NCBI GenBank assembly: GCA_003118195.1
Contig: BEXV01000037.1
Coordinates: forward strand, 47,363-111,362
DNA length: 64,000 nucleotides
Origin: Hemicentrotus pulcherrimus
Lineage: Eukaryota; Echinodermata; Echinoidea; Camarodonta; Strongylocentrotidae
Reading direction: 5' to 3'
Shown in pieces: positions 25,319-38,619 of this stretch (position 1 is its first letter; each line of letters begins with the position of its first letter). The position numbers and the translations under genes are program-made. A model generated the notes under the pieces. It was given only the letters and a program-made list of their open reading frames with translations. It searched no databases and was not told the DNA's origin.

Positions 25319-26720
25319 GTAATATAATAGTATAGTCCAATGGAGGTGTCTTGTTCTGATGTATATAGGCCATTTGTACCCTGCGAGGGAATGCTACGTT
25401 TTGCGTTGACTTGTTCCTTTGGGTATATGATTGTTTCATTAATCGTTTTCTTGTCTACATGGCTCGTAGATCACGATAAAAACGTGACATTTCTAGAAAG
25501 ATGGGACCCACTTTCTAGGGTTCATTTTACATCTGTTCGTGGAATCCCCCCATGATTGTCTCCATTGTTGCCTTTTCCGCCCAGATATTGTAACTGAAAA
25601 CATACCTGTGCCTGGGACTCTCGTTTCCTGACTGGAGGCGCGGCCCTTTTTAACTGACATTTCTCGAATATCACATCATGTTTTAGGTTACCCATCGCGT
25701 CCTTTGTGGTTGCTGTAAGCTGAAGCCTTCACAACTCTAGCAATTCCACCGCAAAGATAATCATACCGTATCTTATCGAATTCTGATGAAACATTTGGTC
25801 ATATTCATACTGTTTCCCTATCTCAGCTACATGTATAGTGTATTTTGTTTGAACGATATCAGTTCGATGGCCTATTTTCGTACCTTGTAAATGATGTTTT
25901 GAATGTAATACAATTCTCGACAACTGTAGCGCCGCAATAAAAATGTTTCCGATAATAAAACAGTTCTAGAAATAAAAATAGAGTTTACATGTCAAAACTC
26001 TCGATGTTTAGGCAATACTTATTTCATACTCAATTATAACGAGATCATCTTTAAAAAGAGCAAACATCGGTGGTACTTCACGCCAATGTTTAAAGGGTTG
26101 AAATTCGTAATATAAATAAATTTGATCAAAGTGCTTTCTGCTTTCACCTTGTATTCAGATGAGACGGGTGATTTCTCATTGATGTGGGGGATATTATGTA
26201 GATGCATTCTATCCCGTGGGTACATTCCTTCAATATTGAATAATTCATCTAATGTAAGGTCCGCGGGGGGTCTCTTTTATAAGGTTAGAATCGTACATCT
26301 TTCGGCAAGAAGAATGCAATGTTGCGCAAATCGAAAGCTACATCGCTGGCTATGAATATCAAATGGTTTATATTCTCAGGTGGAAAATATTCCGAAAATT
26401 ATTGCAATAATGTCTGCCTTCCAAGTGAAAAAAAAAAAAATAGAAGGGATATGATTGCAATTTTGTTTTGCTTTGGCATAGCCGTTGTGGGAAATATTTC
26501 TGTCTATTAATTAAATTATTACCATTCCATAAAGAAAGTATATGACAGGGAAAATTAATTTCAGTGAAGAAAAGCTTTCATACTGTAAGGCAATTTTCAT
26601 ATTCTTGTGTTGAAAGGTTCGGAATAAGTCAATACATATGTAAATCATCTTAAGAGGTTCGGAGATCTTCCACACCTACAAATGTATATATATATGTGGC
26701 AATGGTTTTAGAAGTCCATT

Positions 26721-27348
26721 GAGTGATTTCAAGTTGGGTGTTAGTGTTAGTGTTAGTGTTAAGAGCAGTCAAGAGCTCTTAAATCGAGCGAAAATTTGCT
26801 GATGAAATTAAGAGCCTGATACCGATATCAAAATCGATAGCTTAACACCAGCTGTGACGTCACCACATACTTGATTTCACGACGATGATTTTAAATTGGT
26901 ACCTCAAAACTAAAGATATCATGAAAAGTACAGAATAAATTTACACGTATTCCTCTGGTCTTATAAAATAACTCATTTTACACAAAAGAATATATGAATT
27001 ACCTGTTTCACATATTTTTATTTGATCGTCAGACAATAAATTGGCGTTGTTCGTGCGTTGACTGTTGTGCGGTACAACACTAACACCGAACTGGAAATCA
27101 ACATTTGCTAAATCCCTAGGGGCTAGTGTTAGTGAATAGGACATTTGTACGTAAAATATTAACACCAGCCACAAAGGTCGGTTCAGCAGACGACAATTTT
27201 GCAAAATCGATAACACTAGCTACCGGAAGTTGACTATATTCAGAGGTCAAAGCCTTAACACGAGCTGATTTCCATTTCGGTGTTTAGGCTGGTGTTAGTG
27301 TTTATTAAACACTAACACCAGCCTTAAACACCCAACTTGAAATCACTC
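26721..27348. mobile_element. 628-bp non-autonomous DNA transposon with 22-bp TIRs
   Basis: The left end (26721-26742) begins GAGTGATTTCAAGTTGGG. The right end (27327-27348) is its exact inverted complement over 22 bp. ATT flanks both sides (26718-26720 and 27349-27351), a candidate 3-bp target-site duplication. Inside are many direct and inverted copies of GTGTTAGTG/CACTAACAC words, a (GTTAGT)n patch at 26738-26762 and a 39-nt perfect palindrome at 27286-27324. There is no transposase frame. A 3-bp duplication would fit a PIF/Harbinger-type mobiliser, which is inference. Confidence 0.8.
27286..27324. repeat. 39-nt perfect palindrome
   Basis: Arms AGGCTGGTGTTAGTGTTTA and its exact complement, 19 bp each, are separated by a single T. 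With one bulge the pairing extends outward through GGTGTTT. It lies within the right end of the 628-bp transposon and could extrude as a cruciform or form an RNA hairpin. Confidence 0.95.
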
Positions 27349-27351
27349 ATT

Positions 27352-28423
27352 GTGATCCTCAATGATTTGCGACTATATTCTTTGGAACATTATGATGCAG
27401 AGTTTGTTTTTGCTAAAACGTTATCAAAGTTGATCTACATTAAATACTTAAATGATTGCCGTTAGTGATCTTCTGGAATTCAGAATTATATTCATCATCA
27501 ACTATTAGTACTGTTTAATTTAACGTATTAATCGTTTATGAAATAATCATATATCCTGTTTTATTCTATAAAGTTTACAACTCGATAGTAAGTTTTTGCA
27601 AGTATTGAAATATTGTTATGACTGCTGTTGTATAGGTAAAACCATTCGGTATTCAGGCAGATCGTAAACATTCCATTACCTTCAATGACCCACTAACAAA
27701 TGTAATAAATTTGAGCAATTATCTTAAGTTGCAGAGACTCCATTAGAACCATTACGTATCAAGGTTTATACAAACACGCTGGATAGGGGGACGGTTAGAA
27801 GTCGTTGATATGCATCACGGTTAGGAGCAATCAAGCGAGTCCCGTAGGAAATTAATTCTCACCATCTATTTTCGTGCCGTTTCATCATGTATATCCTAGG
27901 GCATAATTTACATTCAATTAGATTCGAGCATGATAAATGGTTTTTAAAGAAACGGTCTCTTTTATTTTACATTCTTACTAATTGTTTTTAATGAATTTTG
28001 TATCGAGCTTTTAGGCCGACCTAGATCCAGCAAGTAAACAATAAAACGGTAAAGACCTGGGCTTATGTTGACAGGAGACGATCTGTGTGAGCCTATATTA
28101 ATTTGATGAGAAAGGAATTGATGGTGAGGAGCGGCAAGACGCGAAGTTTGACAAAAGGATTAAATCATACACAGTTCACCCTCCAAAATTGAAACCGTCC
28201 TCTTTGGACGGTAAGAACGTGTAAGAGCAATAAGGATATTCAAAGTATAATATTAAATTGTTCATGTCTTGATATATTTGACGATCAAAAATATGTAATC
28301 TTTATCAATGCGTTTTGAAAATTCTGCTGTAAAGTAATTACTTGTAAATTTGAGTTATTCGCATTGCCTGTTTGTAAACACTTGTTCACTACACTTCATT
28401 GATTTAAATTCATTAGCATTACC
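27352..28423. other. Gene-free interval
   Basis: About 1.1 kb of AT-rich sequence between two transposons. I see nothing identifiable. Confidence 0.65.
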
Positions 28424-28787
28424 TTAAAGTAAAATAGATAAGATGCGAACGAAGCATGGTTGCTTCCCAAATGAGCGTAATATTCTGTTATCTGGAGCAC
28501 ATGGAAATCAGTGAATATCGCAAACTTACTTCAAAGTATCTGCTTTAAATTGCCAAATGAATATGCACCATTTAATAATGGTTTTCCTGCTATTACAACA
28601 TTTGACAAAATACAGATTTTCGTTGAAAGTATTAGAATTATCAATATACAACTACCTGTACATATAATACTAGTACTAGTACTATTACTATGCAATACAC
28701 TGAATTCCATGCGCCCCAGATAACAGAATATTACGCTTATTTGGGAAGCAACCATGCTTCGTTCGCATCTTTTCTATTTTACTTTAA
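28424..28787. mobile_element. 364-bp MITE with about 92-bp inverted arms
   Basis: The left arm (28424-28516) and right arm (about 28694-28787) are inverted copies that differ at roughly six positions by eye. Both share GATGCGAACGAAGCATGGTT in the same or complementary sense. Both outer borders are TTAA (28424-28427, 28784-28787). The central 180 bp is unique and ends in AGTACTAGTACTATTACTA. It is a foldback-type non-autonomous element. The right border sits directly on a TCTA/CTA microsatellite. Confidence 0.85.
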
Positions 28788-29262
28788 TCTATCTATCTAT
28801 CTATCTATCTACTATTACTACTACTACTACTACTACTACTACTGCTGCTACTACTACTACTTTTACTACTACTACTACTACTACTACTATTACTATTACT
28901 ATTATTACTACTACTATAACTACTACTATTACTATTATTACTACTACTACTTCTACTACTACTACCACTACTACTACTACCACTACCATTTATATTATTA
29001 TTTACATTTATGATGTTACAACATTTGTAAATATGACAATTATTCATACAACTACTACTACTACCACTACTACTACTGCTTCTACTACTACTACTACTAC
29101 TACTACTATTACTACTACTACTATTACTACTACTACTACTTCTACTACTACTTGTACAACAAATAATGCTTCCACTACTACTACTGCTGCTGCTACTACT
29201 ACTACTACTACTACTATATACTATAACCACTACTACTATCACTACAACTTATATAACTATTT
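28788..29262. repeat. Long (CTA)n/(TAC)n trinucleotide repeat
   Basis: Begins as (ATCT)n at 28788-28809, then imperfect CTA/TAC repeats to about 29262. A short non-repetitive island (about 28988-29048) splits the array. Apparent Thr-, Tyr-, Ser- and Val-only frames here are low-complexity artefacts. Confidence 0.95.
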
Positions 29263-30469
29263 ACAGTAATAATGTTACCATCGAACTTATTCACTAAATT
29301 TATGACATAACTACATCTTTTTGTAAACTGATATCACTTTTATTATGTTTAATGCTGCTGTATCAATCTAGAAATAAGTAGGCAGAAAATATATTAATCA
29401 TTGTTATATTTTATTGTATAAGTAGTATAGTGACATCGTGTTAACAACACGACAAGACGTCCTACACAGTATTGATGCGAAATGTATTATTCAAGACGTC
29501 CTCAGCACCCCCTTCTCCCTTCATAATTTCCTTTTCACTGCTACAACCTCTCCATCTTTCCTCGCACTTGGCTTCGTGAGGTGCTACGGGCCATGCACGC
29601 TCCTACTGCCATTCTCTAATCAAGCACCGTTCATGTCATATCCTCTCCTCTTTCTTCATTATTAATCGACTATCTGTGTACTAACCAGTTTCGATTTTAA
29701 TATTGTACATCAAGCGTTGTTGACAGCGCTCTCTTCACTTATCAAAAAAATCCATTATCTATTGACAGTTTAAACCATGCAGTCAAAAAGAACCCCACAA
29801 ATTTAAGGTAAGTCTGTTTTTCCTATCAAAGAGCCTCGAACTGAATTATAATGCATTGCACAAGATTTGGAAGATAGTGTATGATGCTTTGTTATATAAT
29901 GCATTGAAATCTTGTTCAGTATTGGTATGCCAATCACAGAAAGCACAGAATTACAGTAAGGCTGGTACGCGAAAACCATCAATGTTATTGTTCATTTCGA
30001 TATGACCGATACACGGATACCAGTTTATACGCAAGGATATGGGTTAGGTTTCATAAATATTAAAAAAGAAAATGGGTCAGGACTTAGATTTTCTTGCAGT
30101 TTGATAAGACACCGGCTGTGATAAAAATATACTTAATATTGTGATTTTATTTTAATCTTCAGAATAAAAGTTATCAGAAATGTACTTACTTACCGGCATG
30201 AACACATTTTTGATCGCCAAAACATTTTGATTATTTCAAGCTCTATAATCTTTGTATACATGATAATGTTTTTTTCATTCATTATCTTCTCTGCGAAATT
30301 GTATTTAATTCAATTAATCTTAGAATACACTAAAATCATTCGAAACAGACCATACATTTAAGATTATCATTTATTATCATCACGTAATAAAAATATTATT
30401 GATAGAATCATCAATCATGATAGCTTTAGGACCTTGCAAGGTCGATCCGTGCGCTATATATAAGAATCC

Positions 30470-30504
30470 AATATTATTATTATTATTACTATTATTATTA
30501 TTAT
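30470..30504. repeat. (ATT)n microsatellite
   Basis: About 11 ATT units with one ACT interruption. Confidence 0.9.
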
Positions 30505-32550
30505 AGCTGAGGTTTAGAGGTAAATGACCAACATAATGCTAAAATCTGAAAAATCCTTCATCTACTATTAGTTGAAGCGCACTTAAGATGGGATGTTTTA
30601 GCTCGTCTACAGGATTATGCTTCTAGATACTTCTCCCGCCATTTCAAGTCAAATGCAAATCTCAGTTTTTTTCTCTTTATCTCTTTCCGGATAATTGTTT
30701 TTTCTCAGGCCCTAAAGCAGTATGCACTCTGAACGAAACGCTGTTGTCTTCTTTAGTTCTTAAACATCACGTCTGTCTAAAAAAACAGAACTATCGCGAT
30801 AAAAGAGGGGCACATTGGTGACCTAGATGACGGAGGGGTCGGTCAATTTGAGTTGAAAGGGCGGTCTTCTTCAGGGTAATTGGCATTGATTGCGGGCCAT
30901 AATTACCATACACCATTCCTTTCGGGAAATATGTAAATTTTCCATTATGCCGCATTACTGAATTGCCAGCCCAATTAATTAAAGACAATACGCTTTTGTT
31001 CATCGATTACTTATAGGCACACACAAAAAAAGAAATCAACTGCGAATTTCTCCTGTTTGAGACAAGAAAGCAAGAGGTATAGATAAATTATTAATCATTT
31101 AATAACAAGTAAATTTTGCAATAATGAAAATACTAGCGAAGAGGTTTTGGCAATTTAATGAAAGGTATTCAATACAAATTTGTGGTTATCTCAACGACAA
31201 AAAAAGCAATTATACTAATTTAAAATTGCTTTATAGCACTTGTGGTTGTAAATAACAAAAGTATAGAAAAATGAGTATCCAATACGAAAATAATAATCCA
31301 TGATGAAACCTTTATGCGATATGTCTTTATGAGATATAACTTTGTCGAGATTATACTTAATTTTTATTCTTTTATTTTCTTAAAGATCCAGATAAACCAC
31401 CACCAAAAAAGAAATAAACAATCCCACGTTTTAACAGTTTCCACGGTTGAGAAGCTTTCTGTAGGACTAGGATTGTTCTAGACGGTACTCACAAGCTTTA
31501 CTTGGAATGTTATGATTGATTCAAACTTGTCTTATGAAAAATTATTGTCAGAAATTAAATTAGATGTGAAATCATTTAAGACCAGACAATATAGACTAAT
31601 AAACCATAAAAACCATAAAAACATGAAAGAGTAATAATTGTTTAGCAAAATGCAAAATTTAAGCGGGTTGAATCATGTTTGGCACGCTGCAGCACAACCG
31701 GCGGAGTCACATGTATAGTAAGTGGTACGCTATTCCACCTTTAGTTTGAGTTCAGTGTGAGTTCGTCAATAATGCAGGGGGCTTTAAACCATGTAACGAT
31801 GCTATACTTCAAAATAGCACAGCGCAGTGAAAATAGCGAATGGAATCTTTGATTCATATTTATTATAGACTTGTTATCCAGAATTTTCACACGATGCACT
31901 TTTCACTCGATTTGTTTCATGACATCTGCCGATTTGTTACCAGCTTTGATTCTATCATTTCTCGCGTCAGGATTGCAGTCAACCATTTCCTATTTATAAC
32001 GTTCCAAATCGCGCGGTGACGTTGCCACAGGTTACATTTATTACTTTCATCGATCCCTTTTGATAACTTTTTCGCAAGTTCGCAATTCCAGACAAGGGGA
32101 ACAAACAAAACGTTATTGATTGTTTTGACAATCATTGTATTCATTCTATGTCAAAAGTTGGTATTGGGTTAATTCGTGTCAACGTGAGGTGGCTACTGGA
32201 TCTCTGTAACCGCATCTATTCTTTTGATTTATATTGATGAATCGAATTTTTAAGAGACAGGTCAAAATGGACTCAGCCACGATTTGAAAAGAGATTTGAA
32301 AAGATTTTTCGTTTACATAAATGTACTTGAGCTATTCAAAGGAAAGGGTAAAAAGCCATTGACCATTATTCCGTCTGAAGTATGTATACATTTATATGAG
32401 ACATACACCCGCACACGCATAGAGTGGGTAGCAAACTGACGATCAACAGAAAAAAAATGTAATTTTTAGTTGATATCACATTCTTCTTGTTTTTGATAAC
32501 TATTAAAACAAATTGTTGTTGAAACTTTAAAGAAAAACCGTCATTTTGAC

Positions 32551-32606
32551 AGTGATTGAAGCAAAACGGGCAAGTGATTGAAGCAAAACGGGCAAATGAT
32601 TGAAGG
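32551..32606 (+). repeat. 22-bp tandem repeat, 2.5 units
   Basis: The unit AGTGATTGAAGCAAAACGGG plus CA occurs at 32551-32572 and 32573-32594. A partial third unit (AATGATTGAAGG) ends near 32606. Confidence 0.9.
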
Positions 32607-35600
32607 TGGATCCACATGAATTTGTTCAAAATCATATTATGGTTAAAGGTACAGTTTGATGAAAAACAAAGCCAATTATTTCCGACTTTTCTAAAGGAAC
32701 GGAAGAATTGTACTTCACACGTCAGCACAAACGGAAAGGGTGCATCGATAAGATACCCTAATTCAAAAGTTTCCCCCAAAAGGCGGAATATTCAAATCGA
32801 TCGCTTTGACACTGAAAGCAGAAGATAAGCAGTTTTTCATCCTTTATTAGATCTAGAAAACTCATAACATCGAATACTGAGGAACGGATTGGACAAGAGT
32901 TAATGGAAATAGGACATGGACGTCCACAAAAGTTTTATACTTCTGCTGGTTTCTTTACAATAATCTAAAGTAGGTAGAAGACTGTGTTATAAACAAGGTC
33001 AAGAGAATTAAAGAGAGCAAGAAATGGCAATAGTAGAACTACAGAGTGTGAAAAAGAAGATTCGGAGGAAGAAAAAACATCTTCAAATCCTCTTGGGATA
33101 GGCCTATTGAATACATTTTTTTGTTGTTGATTAATCCCCCTGTTTTTCCTTACAGTTAACAGCGACCCAGTTCTACCTGCTTAATAACTATGTCATGTAA
33201 GAAAATGCCAAATAATTGTATGTGTCAGAGAACAGACAAACACCCGTTAGTGTGTAATGTACGGTCATTTTTCTTAGCAAAGTCTTTAAGCATAATTAAA
33301 CATCGAACAAGCCTTATAAAAAAAAAAAACTTTCAACTTAAATGGTGCAAATAGCAGTTTCCAATGTTTAATATTATGTTTAATATTAACCTAAAACTTT
33401 CTGGAACTAATTTGGGTTCAACCTCTTTGTAGCATATTGTTAATTTATATTTTTGTAATTTTTCACACATTACATTTAATCACTGTTCTCATAATAAACA
33501 TTTTTTTTTTAAATTTACAGTTTTTCAAAAATGTTTCAAAATGATGAATAAAATTTGAATTGGAAACGTTTGTTTGCCGAGTATCATAGATTTAAAAAAA
33601 ATGTTACATACAATATAATTGTAGCTTCTAATAGTCCGGATACAAGATAAACCAATTTTCAATAACAAAATTCAAAACTTTAAACCTGTGTCTAAAAAAA
33701 AGAAAAAGGAAGAGGTAGTGAGAATTCCTCCGTCTTAAAAAACCCTTCAAGAGCGAGAGTAAAGTGGATTTCTCCAAAGTGGCCAAGTGGGTGAGATAAA
33801 AAGTAATATTACTCGCCCCAGTTGTTTGTGTACTATCGTTTGATAAACAGAACTCAACTTTCTTTTTATGATATCTTGCTCTTGTAGTTTTGGTGTAATT
33901 GTTCGCTTCGGGACTAGAAGGGGGTCACAGTTTGCTTTTTGGAAGCGTGGTGAAAGTGAGCGCCTCTATCTTGTTTTGTAATAACGTCTTTCTACACTTC
34001 ACAATATTTCTAGAATGTTATGACGTCACTTTCAAGACAGTTGGCAAGAATGCCGAATTAATAGGGGACAGAAGAGGTGGCGGGGGAGGAGGGTTCTCAT
34101 TTGACCCATCTATGTCATCTCTAGTATGGAATGGACAAAACTAATTTCCAAAAACTATCAAACTACTGATAATTCGCGAAATTTCATCAATGAAGAGAAG
34201 CACAGAGCACTATAAATGAACAAAAAAGTAAATGACTATGATTGCGTAGAAGTTTGGTTTATCCACTAGTCAAAAAGGAAAGCAAGTTTTAAGAAAAACA
34301 ACACCTCTAACATGATTTTGGAGAGTAGATAGATTATTTACGATGAAAACGTAGCCAATCTTTAAAACTATGTTATAAGCAGCACCACCTAATTTATATA
34401 GCTGGTGCTGTGGCGTAAGGATATTAAAGAAATGTAGAAAACACCACCCTCATGTTTTGAAGAAAAAAATATCACCATCGCCATAATTGTCGTGTGTGTT
34501 TGTGAGTAGGGCACTGCTGCAATTGTGTGTGTACGTTGTGTATTATTTTACTCACCACATCAGCATTGTTTTCTTCTTTTCTAAAAAAAAAACAACAACC
34601 CCAAAGCAAACCAAGTTTTGAAGTATTTATATCTCCAATGCACACTAACTAATATTATAATTTGCGTTTCCTCAAAAAGAAGTAAAATACAAAAGAGGAA
34701 AAAGAAGAAAAAAAGAAAAAGAAAACTCCTTTGACTTACGGGAAACGTAAAGTAAAGATATCTGCTATGTATTTAAAATATCAATTATAATCTGACATTA
34801 TACTGATTTTATCAGATTATATCGCTAATAAATTTAGATAATACACAATAAAAACGTGTCGGTGCATATGAATTATTCCTTCTCGAACTTCATACTTGTT
34901 CATGTTTTGTAATTAACGAAACCTCTGCAATTGCCATCGACATGTTTTGCAGGATTCTTGTATGTGTATGATTATATCGCAGAGCGAGTTTGCGGAAGTG
35001 TGACGGAGTTGATAGGATGTTGTTACACCGTCAATATTAGCGCAAGATTCACAGGGGATGCGAGAGCTGTCTAATGTGCAAATCTCGAGAACACTGAATC
35101 GCAGGGAAACCTTGGCGAATATTGATTTTTGGATTCCACTGTGCTTTCGTGACAAGAAAAGCGATCAATTTTTCCTCCTGTTGCAACAACTATCCAACTT
35201 TCGAGTGGGATTTTTCTGTTATATTGCCTGGAATGTCGACTAACTCGTAAGCTCAGAATAGAAAAACACCTTTCCAAACACGGTCAAGTTTATAAAAAAA
35301 AAGCTGAATAACTAAGTCTTTGTCGATTTGCAATGATTTATATTTCGTCAAGCAACACGTTCTCAAGCTGTACTGTTAAAGAAATAAAATATCAAGATAT
35401 TATGAATTTATTTGAGAACCTAATAAAACATTGTGGTACGTATAGGACTACAAGTAGCAGATTTGAATTACAAACAATCTTTCACATCCTCTGGTACACA
35501 CATGAGCCGCGAAATGTTTTCAAAAGTAGGGCGTATCGAACAAAATGCCACTTTTTGGCAAAAGAGGCACCCACACAACAAATCGTTGCAACGCCTTGCA

Positions 35601-35960
35601 ATCAAAATGTCATATTTTGTAACATTTCCATAAAATCAATCTACCTGTCACTGTTTCCGCGTCATGATTAATTATAGTGACACTGTTTGTGAGCAAGTGA
35701 GTGTTATTAATATATACAAAATAAAAAAGTCATTATTTGGGGCTCCAAACAATTATTCATGTATACAGAGACCAAAAACTGAGCGAGGTTTGACTATGTC
35801 TGCTATCAAAATACAAATAACACCTTATTTCTATCTCTATTCATATGATTTGAACAAACATATCTTTTTTTATTTTCTATTAATGGCACAAAATGAATAA
35901 GAACATTCTTATTTTGGTTTGGTTTGGATTTACACTTTTAATGTGTACGTTTCGGATGAA

Positions 35961-36212
35961 NNNNNNNNNNNNNNNNNNNNNNNNNNNNNNNNNNNNNNNN
36001 NNNNNNNNNNNNNNNNNNNNNNNNNNNNNNNNNNNNNNNNNNNNNNNNNNNNNNNNNNNNNNNNNNNNNNNNNNNNNNNNNNNNNNNNNNNNNNNNNNNN
36101 NNNNNNNNNNNNNNNNNNNNNNNNNNNNNNNNNNNNNNNNNNNNNNNNNNNNNNNNNNNNNNNNNNNNNNNNNNNNNNNNNNNNNNNNNNNNNNNNNNNN
36201 NNNNNNNNNNNN
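35961..36212. other. Assembly gap (252 N) bordered by poly-C
   Basis: A run of n that resumes in a 13-C homopolymer (36213-36225). Confidence 1.
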
Positions 36213-37691
36213 CCCCCCCCCCCCCGTTTATTCCGTTGTGAAAATTTCGACCCGATTAAAAAAAGTCGATTGAAAAAATCCTGCGTACACCACTGTGTAT
36301 GTGTTATCGGCCCTAAACAAATTGCCCTTCAAAAGGATCATCAAGTGCCTCAAAATAGTAAAAATCTTTAAGTGACCGGTTTTACCATATTCATTTCCCT
36401 AATAGACTATAGTGTTATGAAACCCGTTAGGAAAACGAATTTTTAAATTTCGATTTCCAATCATAAATGTCTTGATACTCAGACAGGCGATCAGCTTGTA
36501 CATTTCACGGGGTTCCTGACCGACCTAAAGGTATATAATTATCATTGCAGCATGATCTAAATCCAGGATTTTGTTTCCAGAATCTGAGACACAGTTACCC
36601 AATCCCTTTAATAGTTTCGATTTGCGGATTACTTTTCCTTCGCCACGTATTAGATTGTCAGCATTTGAGAAATGTTTAAGACACTCTTGGGATACTCATC
36701 AAATCCACTCTGACCTTAAGAATCACCGTATATTAATATAGCTATCCATCCATGGAAAGCTAAATCTACTTTATTTGTGGCAAAAATATTAAACCGAATT
36801 CAATTTAAAAATCGAGATCACATACCGAAGACCGAGATTTCGTACAATCAAATCATATATCGAATGTTCTTTCTTTTTATATTACTCATGCATATCATGT
36901 ATACAGGACAGGACCCGGAGGAGAAAGGCACATGGTATGCAAGGATATTTTGGGACTGAATCTTGAAGAGACAGGGATATGAGCAACTGTTGATCTCGTT
37001 ATGGATACTCCATAACATTACGCATTTTCGCCTCAAGAAATTAACAATTCCTTGCCGCTAGTCGAGAGGTACTCAACATAATTTAAAAGGATCGTAATTT
37101 TGAAACACAAATTTTCTAAAGCGGGATTTTCATAATTCTGATATTGAAAAAGGCTTTTCATTCTGATCAGGTTCGTTCATGATTATAAAAGTTTTTTTTA
37201 AAGGTCTCTTTATTATTTCCGAATTACTTAGCTTCGGAATTACGATCCCTCTGTCATTTTCTGAATCATGAACCATATTTCATTTTCGAAATGATAGACC
37301 TTCTGGATAACAAACCTTTGGGAAAACGACATGTAACCGCAAAGTTGGCTGCATAGTCTTTGATGTTCCATTGTCACCATTTTTGAGTCAAACAGTCAAA
37401 CATTAACCAATCCATCATATTTCATTTCGAATATGAGCTGTGTTCAATACAGTATTCTGATTTGTGTGCTTTTTAATTCGTTTAAAGTCCAAGACTGTGT
37501 AATTGTTAATGTATTTTTGCCAATATCATGAAATTGATACGATTTATAAATCCAAGGTGTATTAAACAACTAACGTAGTCTCTGACTCTTTAAAAATCTC
37601 GGGCGATATATCAATATTCATGCATGTGTATGTAATTATGTGTGAATGAATATGTGCATGTATACCACCGTCTAGCCTGGAAGGAAAGGCG

Positions 37692-37930
37692 CCTCATCAG
37701 AACTTGTACATAGGACAGACAGTTAGCATAAGAAAAACAGAGGGGGACTCGGTACATGGAAAGATTGGGAGAGGAGTTCCACAAGGATGTCTAGTATCAC
37801 CCATCTTGTTCAATATTTTGTGGAAAGAAAGCTCGCTAATTATCGATACAACAGAACAGGGATCAAAGCCCACACATCACTAGCTAAGAAGGCATTCTCT
37901 ATGAACAGAAGGGCACTGACATCAAAAATC
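37692..37930 (+). pseudogene. Broken LINE reverse-transcriptase fragment
   Basis: Translated from 37692, the frame gives N-L-Y-I-G-Q-T-V and then RGVPQGCLVSPILFNIL at 37770-37820. This is the conserved motif just upstream of the catalytic box in non-LTR retrotransposon reverse transcriptases. The frame ends at TAG 37881. A different frame (37856-37930) gives GIKAHTSLAKKAFSMNRRAL, which resembles the segment C-terminal to the polymerase core in such LINEs, and ends at TAA 37931. The catalytic (Y/F)xDD box expected between them is absent. This is therefore an internally deleted, frameshifted relic with no endonuclease domain nearby. The clade is not assignable. Confidence 0.8.
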
Positions 37931-38619
37931 TAAGTATTAGGAAGACTCATAGGCCTACGTTTTACATAGACAACATACAATTTCCGTTAAAAAAAACCCC
38001 AACTAAATGCTTTATGATTCTCTTCCATCAAACACATTAAAATGTTTTCACTCACTTCCTTTCAAAAATCGATTTTAGGCGCGTCACCGAAAATCCCTAG
38101 TCCTATTATAGTCAAAGGTTAAATAGACATTCCATATTGCTTTATAGCATCGCAGCTAGGGTTACTACGAAGCGAGGATTAGGAAGAATTCGATTCGAGT
38201 TATTGACTTTATCAAGGTTCTCTACACAAAGTCGAATATTTTGGCATCCGTAATAGATTTAGCTCAACCCAATTGCTCACGCTAACGATGACTTTTTAGT
38301 AAGCTAAATGGCAAATAAGACCAAAATGCGACGAAAGAAAAAGACCGAAAATAGCAATAAATTTACCAATGATAAAATATTATCTTGAACAATAATAAGC
38401 AAAATTCAAGAGCCACATTGAGAGTCATGAAAAATGAGATAAATTGACTAAGGGCAAAATCAATGAAGATGATTTTTTTTATCCAATCATTTAGTGTAAT
38501 TTTGTTTAACATTCCCTTGTGAGTATATAAACGAAACACCGATAAATTCAAGAGCATCTACTTAAACAAGTTAAGTTATCCAGGACAGCCTAACTTACCA
38601 GGTCCCTGTGGTTATTATG

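Larger units (their letters stand above)
20579..26720. other. Gene-free interval with repeats and an assembly gap
   Basis: Holds purine-rich simple repeats, a 39-bp tandem duplication, a dispersed-repeat-like segment and an 838-bp gap, each listed separately. Frames flanking the gap (24305 onward on plus; 25439 downward on minus) run into N and cannot be assessed. No domain is recognisable in their visible parts. Confidence 0.65.
29263..37691. other. Gene-free interval
   Basis: About 8.4 kb without a supportable gene. It holds an (ATT)n microsatellite, a 22-bp tandem repeat and a 252-bp gap (listed separately), A/T runs near 33320, 33502 and 34584, a purine run at 34680-34728 and an imperfect 7-bp hairpin at 34381-34408. 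Longest frames are about 130 codons on minus (32366-32779), overlapped by another frame on plus and without recognisable domains. Confidence 0.65.

Noticed and set aside
24305..25439. Long frames on both strands across 24481-25318
   Set aside because: Their length comes from the N gap. The visible residues show no domain.
26738..26762. Telomere-like (GTTAGT)n repeat
   Set aside because: The unit is not TTAGGG and it belongs to the subterminal repeats of the 628-bp transposon.
28690..29269. Thr-, Tyr-, Ser- and Val-only frames up to 171 codons
   Set aside because: Artefacts of the CTA/TAC microsatellite, open in every frame.
35893..36371. Frames crossing the 252-bp gap
   Set aside because: Mostly N plus poly-C translated as proline.
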